A stretch of 16,422 nucleotides of DNA. Source: Treponema sp. UBA7570 (lineage in GTDB: Bacteria > Spirochaetota > Spirochaetia > Treponematales > Treponemataceae). The notes below the pieces were generated by a model, which made no database searches, was not told the origin of the DNA, and worked only from the letters and a program-made list of their open reading frames with translations. The position numbers and the translations under genes are program-made. Each line of letters begins with the position of its first letter. The stretch's first letter is position 1. This document shows positions 7,540 through 14,334 of this stretch, piece by piece. The stretch spans positions 1 through 16,422 of the forward strand of contig DLLE01000010.1 of the NCBI GenBank assembly GCA_002477955.1, in the 5' to 3' direction.

Positions 7540-7696
7540 TTTTGCCCATTTCGCTGGCATTTAGTCTATCCAGCGGAGTGTTCTTTTTTTGACAGCGCCG
7601 GCTTTTATGCTGGCGTTTTTCGTTTAAAAAGGTTTCGATAATTTCTGTAATTGCCCATAAAGCGATAAATCCCAAAAATAAAAAAAACATAGCCAT
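7529..7696 (-). CDS. Small single-span membrane protein (55 aa)
   Basis: The frame starts at the ATG at 7696 behind a near-perfect ribosome site (AAGGAGGAG, 7 bases upstream), the best in the window. Residues 2-17 are strongly hydrophobic (FFLFLGFIALW), followed by an amphipathic stretch (TEIIETFLNEKR) and a very basic tail with KSRRCQKKN. This suggests a single membrane span with a cytoplasmic basic tail. It is convergent with the solute-binding protein gene and overlaps its last 11 bases. The terminator for that gene lies within this frame, so an RNA hairpin would fall in the coding region. I do not recognise a family. Codons look ordinary. The ribosome site and membrane segment support it; the unusual overlap lowers confidence. 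Confidence 0.55.
   Translation of the reverse strand: MAMFFLFLGFIALWAITEIIETFLNEKRQHKSRRCQKKNTPLDRLNASEMGKTIR
7594..7621 (+). terminator. Terminator after the solute-binding lipoprotein gene
   Basis: CGCCGGC (7596-7602) pairs with GCTGGCG (7609-7615) with one G-T wobble and a TTTTAT loop, followed by five T. It lies antisense within the 55-residue small ORF. Confidence 0.7.
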
Positions 7697-7869
7697 AAAT
7701 GCTCCTCCTTAGTTGGTATGCCAATGATAAAACAACTAGTGAGACACTGATTGTCCTTGGTAAAAAAGTTTTCTTGTGCGATAACGGTAAATTATCAACC
7801 AGAGTTTTTTAGTTAAGTTTTTTTATGATAAAATAAGCGGAATATGTTTTTTTTAAGGGGAGTGTTGTT

Positions 7870-10401
7870 ATGAATAGAAGAAAATCGATAGTTATTACTT
7901 CTGTTTTGACTGGCTTGGCTGTTATTTGCGCGCTGGCTGGAATTGCCCTTTTAATTTTTATTTTTCTTAAGGGCGAAATAAATAGATTTGAACCTTTTGA
8001 GTTGGACGAAAACAAGACTTACGATGTTCTTTATATAAGTTCTTATGATCCTCGCTATTTGATTACAAAGAATCAGCTTGAAGGCATTGAATATTCTATG
8101 CAAAAAAAAGGCATCATGTACGAAGTTATGTACATGGACATGCTTAATTATAACACTGTCGAAAATTACGAGCTTTTTTATCAGACAGTAAAGCATAAAA
8201 TTTCTATGCGTCCGACAAATTACAAGGCGGTTATTGTAAGCGATGACGCTGCCTTAACTTTTATTGAGCAGTTCCATAACGAACTTTTTAAAGATGTTCC
8301 GGTTGTATTTTTTGGAATAAACGATATTGCTCATGCAAAAAATGCTCAAAAAAATCCATGGTTTACAGGATTTGGAGAAAAAAATTTTGTTGATGAAACT
8401 CTTGAAATAATCATTGAGCAAAATCCTAATGTTAAAAAAGTTTGCTGTATTCTTGATGATTCTTTAACGGGCCGTGGCGACAGAGAGCAATTTTTGGACG
8501 CAATAAAAAAATATCCAAACTTAACCTATGAGTTTATTACGATTTCTCGAAATTCTCCTGAACAGATTGCTAATCGGTTGTCTGCAATTCACACTGATTC
8601 AGTAGTTTTGTGTCTTTCTTCTTTGCAGTCTTATGCACACAGAAATTCTTTTTCTATTTATGAGCTTATTGATTTTATCAGTTCGTATTCACGGAGAATT
8701 CCCGTTTATAGGACAAATGCTGTCGGTATTGGGAATGGATTTTTGGGTGGAAAAGTTTATGATCACTATGCGGCCGCCTGCCATGCTGTAGAAATTGTTT
8801 ATGAAATTCTCGAAGGAAAAAAACAGATTTTTGATTTTGAATACGATGATTTTGCGGCTGGAAAATGTATTTTTGATTACAAACTTCTGAAAGAATTCAA
8901 TATAAATCCTGCGACTTTGCCTTCCGAAACGATTTTTTTCAACAAGGCGGAAAATATTTTAAAAAAACAGAAAAGTCTGTTCATTGCTGTTTTTTTTATA
9001 ATACTCTCTTTGATTTTGATGCTCGTTGTTTTTATTACAAGCTATTACAAATCAAAAAAAATTAACGAAATTGTCATGGCGATGAATAAAAAAATGCGCC
9101 AAATTAACAGGGAGCTGATTGACTCGAAAACAAAACTGACTTTTGTCGCAAACAATGATGGTTTAACGGAGCTTCCAAACAGAAGTCACGGTGAGGCAGA
9201 AATAAAAAAACTTATACATTCTGGCTTGCCTTTTACGCTTTTTTTGATGGACGTTGATGATTTTAAAAATTACAACGACACTTACACACACGCATGCGGC
9301 GATTTTGTCTTAAAAGAATACGGACGCCGGCTTGCAAAACTTACTGTAAACGGTGAATATTTTGCGGCACGCTACGGCGGAGATGAATTTTTGCTTGTCT
9401 ATAAATGCGGTCATATCGAAAAAAATGGGCGAGAGATTGAACTTTTGCGTCAATTGCTCAATGAACCGATGTATTTTAACGGAACAAAACTTTCAATAAC
9501 CGTAACTTTGGGTTTTGCAGATTCGTCTATCGATGTTTCTTACGATGAGCTTCTTACAAATGCGGATATTGCAATGTATGAGGCAAAAAAGATTGGTTTT
9601 GGAACCTGTCTTGGTTTTATGCCGGAAATGAAAGAATCGGTTTTGAGGCGCAATTCGATTATTGACATTTTAAAAGACGAATGTGAGCATGGCGGTTTTG
9701 AAATTCGCTATCAGCCAGAGATTTCTACAAAAACTGGCGATGTCTGCGCTTTTGAAGCTCTTGTCCGCTTGAAGGATTATTCAGTTGGACCGGATGTTTT
9801 TATTCCTGTAGCGGAAAGCAGCGGTTTTATTGCTCGAATCGGAAGAATTGTTACTGAAAAAGTTTTGCGTCAGATGGACATCTGGCGTTCTGAAGGAATG
9901 AAGCTTCGAAAGGTTGCAATAAACTATTCAAATGGACAACTTGTTGATGACGGTTATGTCTTGCATCTGAAAAACATGATGGAAAAATACAGGATTCCGT
10001 CAGATCTAATTGAAATTGAAATTACAGAAAGCCTTTTTATGGGTAAAAAAGGCCGCGTAACTCAGCTTTTTGACGAACTTGCAAAAATTGGTGTTACACT
10101 TGCTCTTGATGATTTTGGAACGGGGTATTCTTCTCTCAGCTATTTGACTTTTGTTCCAGCGGACAAGGTTAAAATAGACAAGTCTCTCGTTGATAATTAT
10201 CTTGTAGATGGAAAAGAAGATTTTATTCAGAATATTGTGCAGCTTGTGCATGGTTTGGGAATGAAACTGGCTGTTGAAGGCGTTGAGCATAAATGGCAGT
10301 ATGACAAGCTCTGTTCTATGAATTGTGATTTTATTCAAGGATATTTGTTCAGCAAGCCGATTAGCGCGGATGATGTTCCTGAATTTTCAGTTGCGGTTTG
10401 A
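7870..10401 (+). CDS. Membrane GGDEF-EAL protein with ABC-binding-protein-like sensor
   Basis: 843 residues. Membrane segment 1 is about 7-33. An extracytoplasmic domain (about 45-350) resembles the ABC_sub_bind family, with VLYISSYDPR, IVSDDAAL and VPVVFFGIND. Membrane segment 2 is about 371-393. A GGDEF domain follows with DGLTELPNR and an intact RYGGDEF (GGDEF at 503-507), then an EAL domain with EALVRL (Glu629), INYSNGQL, EITESLF, DDFGTGYSSL (Asp747-Asp748), KIDKSL and EGVE. It would make and/or break cyclic di-GMP at the membrane in response to a bound ligand. The RxxD inhibitory site five residues before GGDEF is absent. Both catalytic motif sets look intact, so the net activity cannot be predicted. 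An AAGGGGAG ribosome site precedes the ATG. TATGAT/TAAAAT hexamers at 7824-7834 may be a -10 box. Confidence 0.92.
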   Translation: MNRRKSIVITSVLTGLAVICALAGIALLIFIFLKGEINRFEPFELDENKTYDVLYISSYDPRYLITKNQLEGIEYSMQKKGIMYEVMYMDMLNYNTVENYELFYQTVKHKISMRPTNYKAVIVSDDAALTFIEQFHNELFKDVPVVFFGINDIAHAKNAQKNPWFTGFGEKNFVDETLEIIIEQNPNVKKVCCILDDSLTGRGDREQFLDAIKKYPNLTYEFITISRNSPEQIANRLSAIHTDSVVLCLSSLQSYAHRNSFSIYELIDFISSYSRRIPVYRTNAVGIGNGFLGGKVYDHYAAACHAVEIVYEILEGKKQIFDFEYDDFAAGKCIFDYKLLKEFNINPATLPSETIFFNKAENILKKQKSLFIAVFFIILSLILMLVVFITSYYKSKKINEIVMAMNKKMRQINRELIDSKTKLTFVANNDGLTELPNRSHGEAEIKKLIHSGLPFTLFLMDVDDFKNYNDTYTHACGDFVLKEYGRRLAKLTVNGEYFAARYGGDEFLLVYKCGHIEKNGREIELLRQLLNEPMYFNGTKLSITVTLGFADSSIDVSYDELLTNADIAMYEAKKIGFGTCLGFMPEMKESVLRRNSIIDILKDECEHGGFEIRYQPEISTKTGDVCAFEALVRLKDYSVGPDVFIPVAESSGFIARIGRIVTEKVLRQMDIWRSEGMKLRKVAINYSNGQLVDDGYVLHLKNMMEKYRIPSDLIEIEITESLFMGKKGRVTQLFDELAKIGVTLALDDFGTGYSSLSYLTFVPADKVKIDKSLVDNYLVDGKEDFIQNIVQLVHGLGMKLAVEGVEHKWQYDKLCSMNCDFIQGYLFSKPISADDVPEFSVAV

Positions 10402-10404
10402 TTT

Positions 10405-11184
10405 ATGACTTTGCTTGAAACTTATTACAATAAATTTAACGAAGAGCATCGCCTTTCGACACGGCATGGAATTGTAGAATATACAGTTGCTCAAAAATAT
10501 ATTCACGAGTGCATTGGTGAACGAAAAAATCTTAAAATTCTTGATGTTGGAGCTGGAACCGGACGCTATTCTGTGGCTTTAGCTCAAGAAGGTCATTTTG
10601 TTACGGCGGTTGAGCTTGTTGAACGAAATCGGAAGGTAATTGAGTCAAAGCATCAGGCTGGAGTTCATATCTGGCCGGGAAATGCCCTTGACTTGAGTTT
10701 TCTGGATGCGGATTTTTTTGACATAGCCTTGATTTTTGGGCCGATGTATCATTTGCACACGAAAGAAGAAAGAATTAAGGTTTTTGAACAGGCTAAGCGA
10801 GTAACAAAAAAAGGCGGTTTTATTCTTGTTGCCTATGTTATGAACGATTACAGTATAATCGAATACTGCTTTAAGAAAAACAAAATAAAAGAGTGTTTTG
10901 AAAACGGCAGCGTGACAGAAGATTTTAAAACCGTAAGCAGCGAAAAAGAGCTTTACAGTTACCTTCGGCTTGATGATATAAATGAATTGAATAAAATAGC
11001 TGGTCTTGAACGCATAAAAATTATTGCGGCGGACGGCCCTTCTGACTATATGCGCCGGGAATTAAATGCAATGGACGAAGAAACATTTGAGCTTTTTGTA
11101 AAATATCAGCTGGCAAATGCAGAACGGATTGAATTGCTCGGTGCTTCTAGCCATACTGTCGATGTTCTAAAAAATACAAAATAA
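10405..11184 (+). CDS. Class I SAM-dependent methyltransferase
   Basis: 259 residues. Motif I is LDVGAGTGRYS (Asp47, glycine-rich loop about 49-53), with the acidic residue of motif II at the end of VTAVEL. Motif IV-like FGPMYHLHTKEER is followed by VTKKGGFILVAYV. This is a Rossmann-fold methyltransferase of the Methyltransf_11/25 type; the acceptor (small molecule, lipid or protein) is unknown. The ATG is 3 bases after the stop of the GGDEF-EAL gene and has no clear ribosome site of its own, so it is probably translated by coupling in the same mRNA. The downstream 197 bases hold a GC-rich repeat and fabD control elements. Confidence 0.88.
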   Translation: MTLLETYYNKFNEEHRLSTRHGIVEYTVAQKYIHECIGERKNLKILDVGAGTGRYSVALAQEGHFVTAVELVERNRKVIESKHQAGVHIWPGNALDLSFLDADFFDIALIFGPMYHLHTKEERIKVFEQAKRVTKKGGFILVAYVMNDYSIIEYCFKKNKIKECFENGSVTEDFKTVSSEKELYSYLRLDDINELNKIAGLERIKIIAADGPSDYMRRELNAMDEETFELFVKYQLANAERIELLGASSHTVDVLKNTK

Positions 11185-11194
11185 TTCAAAAATT

Positions 11195-11288
11195 GCGTTA
11201 GCGATGATAGCCCCAGCGTCAGCTGTCCCCGGAAGGGACGGAGCGAATGCGGAGGGGCGGTCGTAGCGACGGCGCAGCCGTAACGCCC
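11195..11288 (-). repeat. GC-rich dispersed repeat, copy 1 (minus orientation)
   Basis: Read on the minus strand it begins GGGCGTTACGGCTGCGCC and ends GGGGCTATCATCGCTAACGC. It matches the repeat at 15638-15747 at both ends and in an internal TCCGC-N3-CGCTCC-like block. It is much richer in GC than its surroundings and encodes nothing visible. It lies between the methyltransferase gene and the fabD control region. Confidence 0.65.
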
Positions 11289-11315
11289 TTGCATATTCCT
11301 GAAGAATTTTATAAA
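11289..11315 (+). promoter_or_regulatory. Possible promoter for fabD-fabG
   Basis: TTGCAT (11289-11294) and TATAAA (11310-11315) are 15 bases apart, which is short for a sigma-70 promoter. The predicted start would fall at the left edge of the inverted repeat at 11326-11348, a suitable place for a repressor. Confidence 0.3.
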
Positions 11316-11325
11316 CTGTGCAAAA

Positions 11326-11348
11326 TGACATTTTGTTGATTTTTGTCA
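11326..11348. promoter_or_regulatory. Candidate operator TGACA-N13-TGTCA before fabD
   Basis: Half-sites TGACA (11326-11330) and TGTCA (11344-11348) have a 13-base spacer, with AAAA before the left half and TTT before the right. The same half-sites, spacing and flanks recur before fabF at 14094-14116. The binding protein is unknown; a fatty-acid-responsive repressor is inference from the gene context. Confidence 0.45.
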
Positions 11349-11381
11349 AACTCAATTTTTTTATTTTTATGGGAGAAAACT

Positions 11382-12335
11382 ATGGCAAAGAAATATGCAT
11401 TTTTGTTTCCTGGACAGGGTGCTCAGGCACAGGGAATGATTAAGGATATTTGTGAAGCATATCCGGAAGCGCAAAAGGTTGTTGACGAAGCTTCTAAGAT
11501 TGCTGGAAAAGATGTTGCAAAACTTTTGTGGGATACTCCTCAGGAAGAGCTTAACCGCTCGGATAACAGTCAGCTTGCGATTACTACGGCAAGTATTGCG
11601 ATAATGGCCGCTCTTAAAACAAAGGGAATTGAGCCTTCTGCTGCGATGGGATTTTCGCTCGGAGAATTTCCTGCTCTTTATGCCGCCGGAATTTTGTCTT
11701 TTGAAGATGTTATCAAAATTGTATGCCAGCGTGGTTCGATAATGCAGACTGTCTGTGAACAGATTGCTGAAGAGAATGCTGGAAATGCGCCTGGAATGAG
11801 CGCTGTTCTTGGTTTGCCGCCAGAAAAAGTTGAAGAAATCGCTGCCGGAATCGATGGCGCTTATGCCGCAAATTTGAATTCTGTAAAACAGACTGTAGTT
11901 GCAGGAACTGCCGACGGGCTTGCTAAGGTAGAAGAAGCGGCGAAGGCTTGCGGGGCGCGTCGTGTTGTACGTCTTGCTGTTGCTGGTCCTTTCCACTCGC
12001 CGCTTATGCAGAGAGCTGCTGATAATTTTAAGGTGGCGCTTGAACCTTTTACGTTTACAGATCCAAAAATTACGCTTTTTTCTAATGTGACAGGAAAAAA
12101 AGTTACAGAAGGCGCGCCTGCAAAGGCAAGTGCGGTTGAGCATCTTACTAATCCGGTTCGCTGGACTGACGAAGAAAAAGTTCTTGCTGATTTGATTAAG
12201 GAAGATGGAAGTGAGTGGGCTGTTCTTGAAGTTGGTCCTGGAAAAGTTTTGTCTGGTCTTTGGGGACAGACTGAATTTGGTGCGACTTTGCCTGCTGTTG
12301 CTGTAAACACTGCTGAAGTTTTGGCAGCACTTTAA
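11382..12335 (+). CDS. fabD: Malonyl-CoA:ACP transacylase FabD
   Basis: 317 residues, a normal length. It moves malonyl from CoA to acyl carrier protein, supplying the extender for fatty acid synthesis. FLFPGQGAQ is near the N-terminus. The nucleophile Ser92 sits in GFSLGE, Arg117 in QRGSIMQ, and the catalytic His205 in GPFHSPLM. The residue before the nucleophile is Phe91, where most FabD proteins have His (GHSLGE). I chose the ATG at 11382 because GGGAG lies 6 bases upstream and the FabD homology begins there; an in-frame TTG at 11343 would add 13 unlikely residues and sits on the operator. fabG follows after 17 bases, so the two are one operon. Confidence 0.94.
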   Translation: MAKKYAFLFPGQGAQAQGMIKDICEAYPEAQKVVDEASKIAGKDVAKLLWDTPQEELNRSDNSQLAITTASIAIMAALKTKGIEPSAAMGFSLGEFPALYAAGILSFEDVIKIVCQRGSIMQTVCEQIAEENAGNAPGMSAVLGLPPEKVEEIAAGIDGAYAANLNSVKQTVVAGTADGLAKVEEAAKACGARRVVRLAVAGPFHSPLMQRAADNFKVALEPFTFTDPKITLFSNVTGKKVTEGAPAKASAVEHLTNPVRWTDEEKVLADLIKEDGSEWAVLEVGPGKVLSGLWGQTEFGATLPAVAVNTAEVLAAL

Positions 12336-12352
12336 TAAATTTGGGAGGAAGT

Positions 12353-13096
12353 ATGTTGCTTCAGAATAAAAAGGCTCTTGTGACTGGTTCTAGCCGTGGA
12401 ATTGGCCGTGGAATTGTTGAATCTTTTATTAAAAACGGTTGTGAAGTTTGGGGACTTTGTTCTAAAGAAAGTGCCGGAAAAGCAGAAATCGAAGCTCTTG
12501 CAAAAGAAAACGGTGTGGCTTTTCACGAAATTTATGCTGATGTAGGCAATGCTGAGCAGGTGACAGAAGTTGTAAAAGCCGCTCTTGCAGAAGCCGGCGG
12601 TTTTGATGTTCTTGTAAACAACGCTGGAATTACGCGCGATGGTCTTTCGTTCAGAATGAAAAAAGCTGATTGGGACGATGTTTTGAGAGTCAACCTTACG
12701 GCTGCTTTCTTAATCTGTCAGATTGTTTCTAACGATATGATCAGAAAACGTTCTGGTTCAATTATCAATATGTCTTCGATTGTCGGAGTTCATGGAAACG
12801 GCGGTCAGGTTAACTACGCTGCTTCTAAAGGCGGTCTTATTGCTTATTCTAAATCTCTGGCTGCAGAAGTTGGAGGCCGCGGTGTTCGTGTAAACTGCAT
12901 TGCTCCTGGTTTTATCGAAACTGATATGACTAATGTTCTTAAAGAGGAATTGAAACAGGCTATGATTGAAAAAATTCCTCTCAAACGACCTGGAACTCCG
13001 GAAGATGTTGCAAATACCGCTCTTTACCTTGCGAGCGACTTGAGTTCTTATGTGACAGCACAAGTTATTGGTGTTGACGGTGGAATGGGCGCGTAA
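12353..13096 (+). CDS. fabG: 3-oxoacyl-ACP reductase FabG
   Basis: 247 residues, a short-chain dehydrogenase that reduces 3-oxoacyl-ACP with NADPH in each elongation cycle. It has the cofactor loop TGSSRGIGRG, NNAGITRD, the catalytic set Ser142, Tyr155 and Lys159 (YAASK), and the C-terminal IGVDGGMGA typical of FabG. The start at 12353 has a GGGAGGA ribosome site; an in-frame TTG at 12341 is part of that site and is rejected. It is the last gene of the fabD-fabG unit and is followed by a terminator. Confidence 0.95.
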   Translation: MLLQNKKALVTGSSRGIGRGIVESFIKNGCEVWGLCSKESAGKAEIEALAKENGVAFHEIYADVGNAEQVTEVVKAALAEAGGFDVLVNNAGITRDGLSFRMKKADWDDVLRVNLTAAFLICQIVSNDMIRKRSGSIINMSSIVGVHGNGGQVNYAASKGGLIAYSKSLAAEVGGRGVRVNCIAPGFIETDMTNVLKEELKQAMIEKIPLKRPGTPEDVANTALYLASDLSSYVTAQVIGVDGGMGA

Positions 13097-13142
13097 AATT
13101 TTACGCTGACAAAGACTTGTTTTTGCCGTATATTTCTTGCTT

Positions 13143-13167
13143 GCGCGCCTTTATGGCGCGTTTTTTT
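13143..13167 (+). terminator. Terminator after fabG
   Basis: CGCGCC (13144-13149) and GGCGCG (13155-13160) form a perfect GC stem with a TTTAT loop and seven T. It abuts the 3' end of the convergent lipoprotein gene, whose stop codon overlaps the T-run. For that strand no T-run follows the stem. Confidence 0.85.
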
Positions 13168-14011
13168 ATTCTATTTTTAAGTTTTTCAGGAATATTTCTG
13201 TAAAAATTTGCGGAGAATCTTTGTTCTGATAGTATATTCCCGCTTTAAAATAATTGCGTTCATCGGAGCGGACTATTTCTGAAAAGGTTATGCTTTCTTT
13301 TTTTTCTCCATCGCGGAAAATTGTGAGTTTTTTGTCTTCTGTTTGAATTTTGATTGTAGTCTCTTTTGAAGGAATCCAAGCACCAAGCTCAATTTTTATT
13401 GGATCACCGTTTATTTCGTCTACTTTATCTGCTTCGTAATAATTTCGGATCTTTGCAACGATTTTTCCTTGTTCTGCTTCGATTCGGCAGAGCGGACGGT
13501 CTGTTGCTTTTCCGTTTGCATTTGGGAGTTTGCTTGCCAAAAACTGCCCGACAGTAAATTTTGCTTCTGAGGCGTTGGAGCAGTTTCCGAAAAAAGTGTA
13601 GGTGAAAGAATGAGTTCCTTTAAGCGCCCATTTTGTTTTTTGGGCAAGTTCTACGCGGACTGAAGAACCGTTTGGAGATTTTCCCTGATCGGAGGCATCG
13701 AGTGAAATTCTTATCCAATCTGTGTTGTTTTTGTCCGTGTATTTTGAAAAATATTTGTTTTTGAAATTTGAGTTTTGGGCGAGAGATGCGGTTATCATGC
13801 CGCCGTCTTTAGTTCCTGACGGATACTGGAGATTAAAATCGATGTTTCCAGAACTGTCGGCTGGAATGAGCGGGACAGGACTTTGTCTTTTTTCGAGTTC
13901 TTCTGATGTGGCGTAAGGCATGACATAAGGTGAGTATTCGCCGCTGCTTGAAGCACAGCCTGCAAGAACTGCATTTAATGCGATTATTTTAAGAAATAAT
14001 TTAGCGTTCAT
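13166..14011 (-). CDS. PL7-like (alginate lyase 2 type) lipoprotein with altered active-site motifs
   Basis: 281 residues. A signal peptide ends in the lipobox L16-A-G-C19, predicting a lipid-anchored surface or periplasmic protein. The rest resembles the beta jelly roll of family 7 polysaccharide lyases. It has VRVELAQ (118-124) at the place of the R(S/T)ELR motif, FTVGQFLAS (152-160) at the place of the QIH motif, and YFKAGIYYQ (254-262), which matches the family's YFKAGxYxQ. The QIH His is Leu158 and the last Arg of RxELR is missing, so it may bind glycans without cutting them, or belong to a neighbouring lyase family. No Shine-Dalgarno sequence is present. It separates fabG from fabF on the opposite strand and has no obvious link to lipid synthesis. 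Family assignment is from motif memory only. Confidence 0.62.
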   Translation of the reverse strand: MNAKLFLKIIALNAVLAGCASSSGEYSPYVMPYATSEELEKRQSPVPLIPADSSGNIDFNLQYPSGTKDGGMITASLAQNSNFKNKYFSKYTDKNNTDWIRISLDASDQGKSPNGSSVRVELAQKTKWALKGTHSFTYTFFGNCSNASEAKFTVGQFLASKLPNANGKATDRPLCRIEAEQGKIVAKIRNYYEADKVDEINGDPIKIELGAWIPSKETTIKIQTEDKKLTIFRDGEKKESITFSEIVRSDERNYFKAGIYYQNKDSPQIFTEIFLKNLKIE

Positions 14012-14021
14012 TTTTTTCTAT

Positions 14022-14027
14022 TTTATA
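14022..14027 (-). promoter_or_regulatory. -10 box of the PL7-like lipoprotein gene
   Basis: TATAAA, continuing as TATAAAAT, lies 10 bases before the ATG at 14011 on the minus strand. The predicted leader is only about 3 bases. The best -35 candidate (CAGACA, 14048-14043) is weak and 15 bases away. Confidence 0.35.
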
Positions 14028-14093
14028 GTCTTTATTTTGAATTGTCTGCTTGTTATTTGATAGTTTAGCAATGAAAAAAACACTTGCTTAAAA

Positions 14094-14116
14094 TGACAAA
14101 AACTGATATTTTGTCA
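14094..14116. promoter_or_regulatory. Candidate operator TGACA-N13-TGTCA before fabF
   Basis: A 9-bp exact inverted repeat, ATGACAAAA (14093-14101) and TTTTGTCAT (14109-14117), contains TGACA and TGTCA at the same 13-base spacing as the repeat before fabD. The right half overlaps the -35 box of the fabF promoter, the expected position for repression. Confidence 0.5.
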
Positions 14117-14141
14117 TAGTAAATTAAAAGAAAGTTAAAAT
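14111..14141 (+). promoter_or_regulatory. fabF promoter
   Basis: TTGTCA (14111-14116) and TAAAAT (14136-14141) each match consensus at five of six positions and are 19 bases apart. The predicted start near 14148 gives fabF a leader of about 187 bases. Confidence 0.55.
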
Positions 14142-14147
14142 CAGCTT

Positions 14148-14334
14148 GAAATTTTGCTGGTTTATTATTTTAAACAGTTTTGCGTGGCAAACTGGATTTT
14201 TCTATAGGAGGCATGATAAAAATTACATCCGTGTAATTTTTATCATTACAGTTTGCTCTAGCGTTGCTTTTACAAACTGTGATTCTCGCCATCTGTAGCT
14301 TGCCGCTAACGCGGAGTTTTATAAGGAGAAAAAG
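14148..14334 (+). promoter_or_regulatory. Structured fabF leader
   Basis: Four hairpins are visible in order. At 14175-14194, CAGTT/AACTG plus TGC/GCA with a one-base bulge is followed by GATTTTT, like a weak terminator. At 14213-14246 there is a perfect 15-bp stem with a TCCG loop. At 14248-14280, ACAGTTTG pairs with CAAACTGT across a 17-base loop. At 14303-14314, CCGC pairs with GCGG just before the ribosome site. A TATAGGAG box (14203-14210) precedes the second hairpin, and TATAAGGAG precedes fabF. Overall this looks like a cis-acting leader; the mechanism is unknown. Confidence 0.45.
14213..14236 (+). CDS. Possible 7-codon leader ORF within the fabF leader
   Basis: ATG at 14213, two bases after a TATAGGAG box, opens a frame encoding MIKITSV and stopping at TAA (14234-14236). 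The frame covers the whole left arm of the 15-bp hairpin, so a ribosome on it would melt the hairpin. The gap between the ribosome site and the ATG is shorter than usual, so translation may be weak. Confidence 0.3.
   Translation: MIKITSV

Noticed and set aside
7844..7873. Nine-codon upstream frame overlapping the start of the GGDEF-EAL gene by ATGA
   Set aside because: It lacks a good ribosome site, and the strong site inside it serves the main ATG. Probably chance in T-rich sequence.
11343..11381. TTG start extending FabD by 13 residues
   Set aside because: No ribosome site, the added residues do not match FabD, and the codon lies in the operator. The ATG at 11382 has GGGAG and begins the family homology. 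TTG extensions of FabG (12341) and FabZ (15926) are rejected for the same kinds of reason.
11367..12143. Long open frame (258 codons) antisense to fabD
   Set aside because: Composition is rich in Arg, Ser, Phe and Cys, with no recognisable domain and no ribosome site. It mirrors the codon pattern of fabD, whose catalytic motifs are certain.
14012..14334. Search for an acyl carrier protein gene before fabF
   Set aside because: No frame of 70-80 codons with a DSL phosphopantetheine motif is present; the gap holds only control elements.
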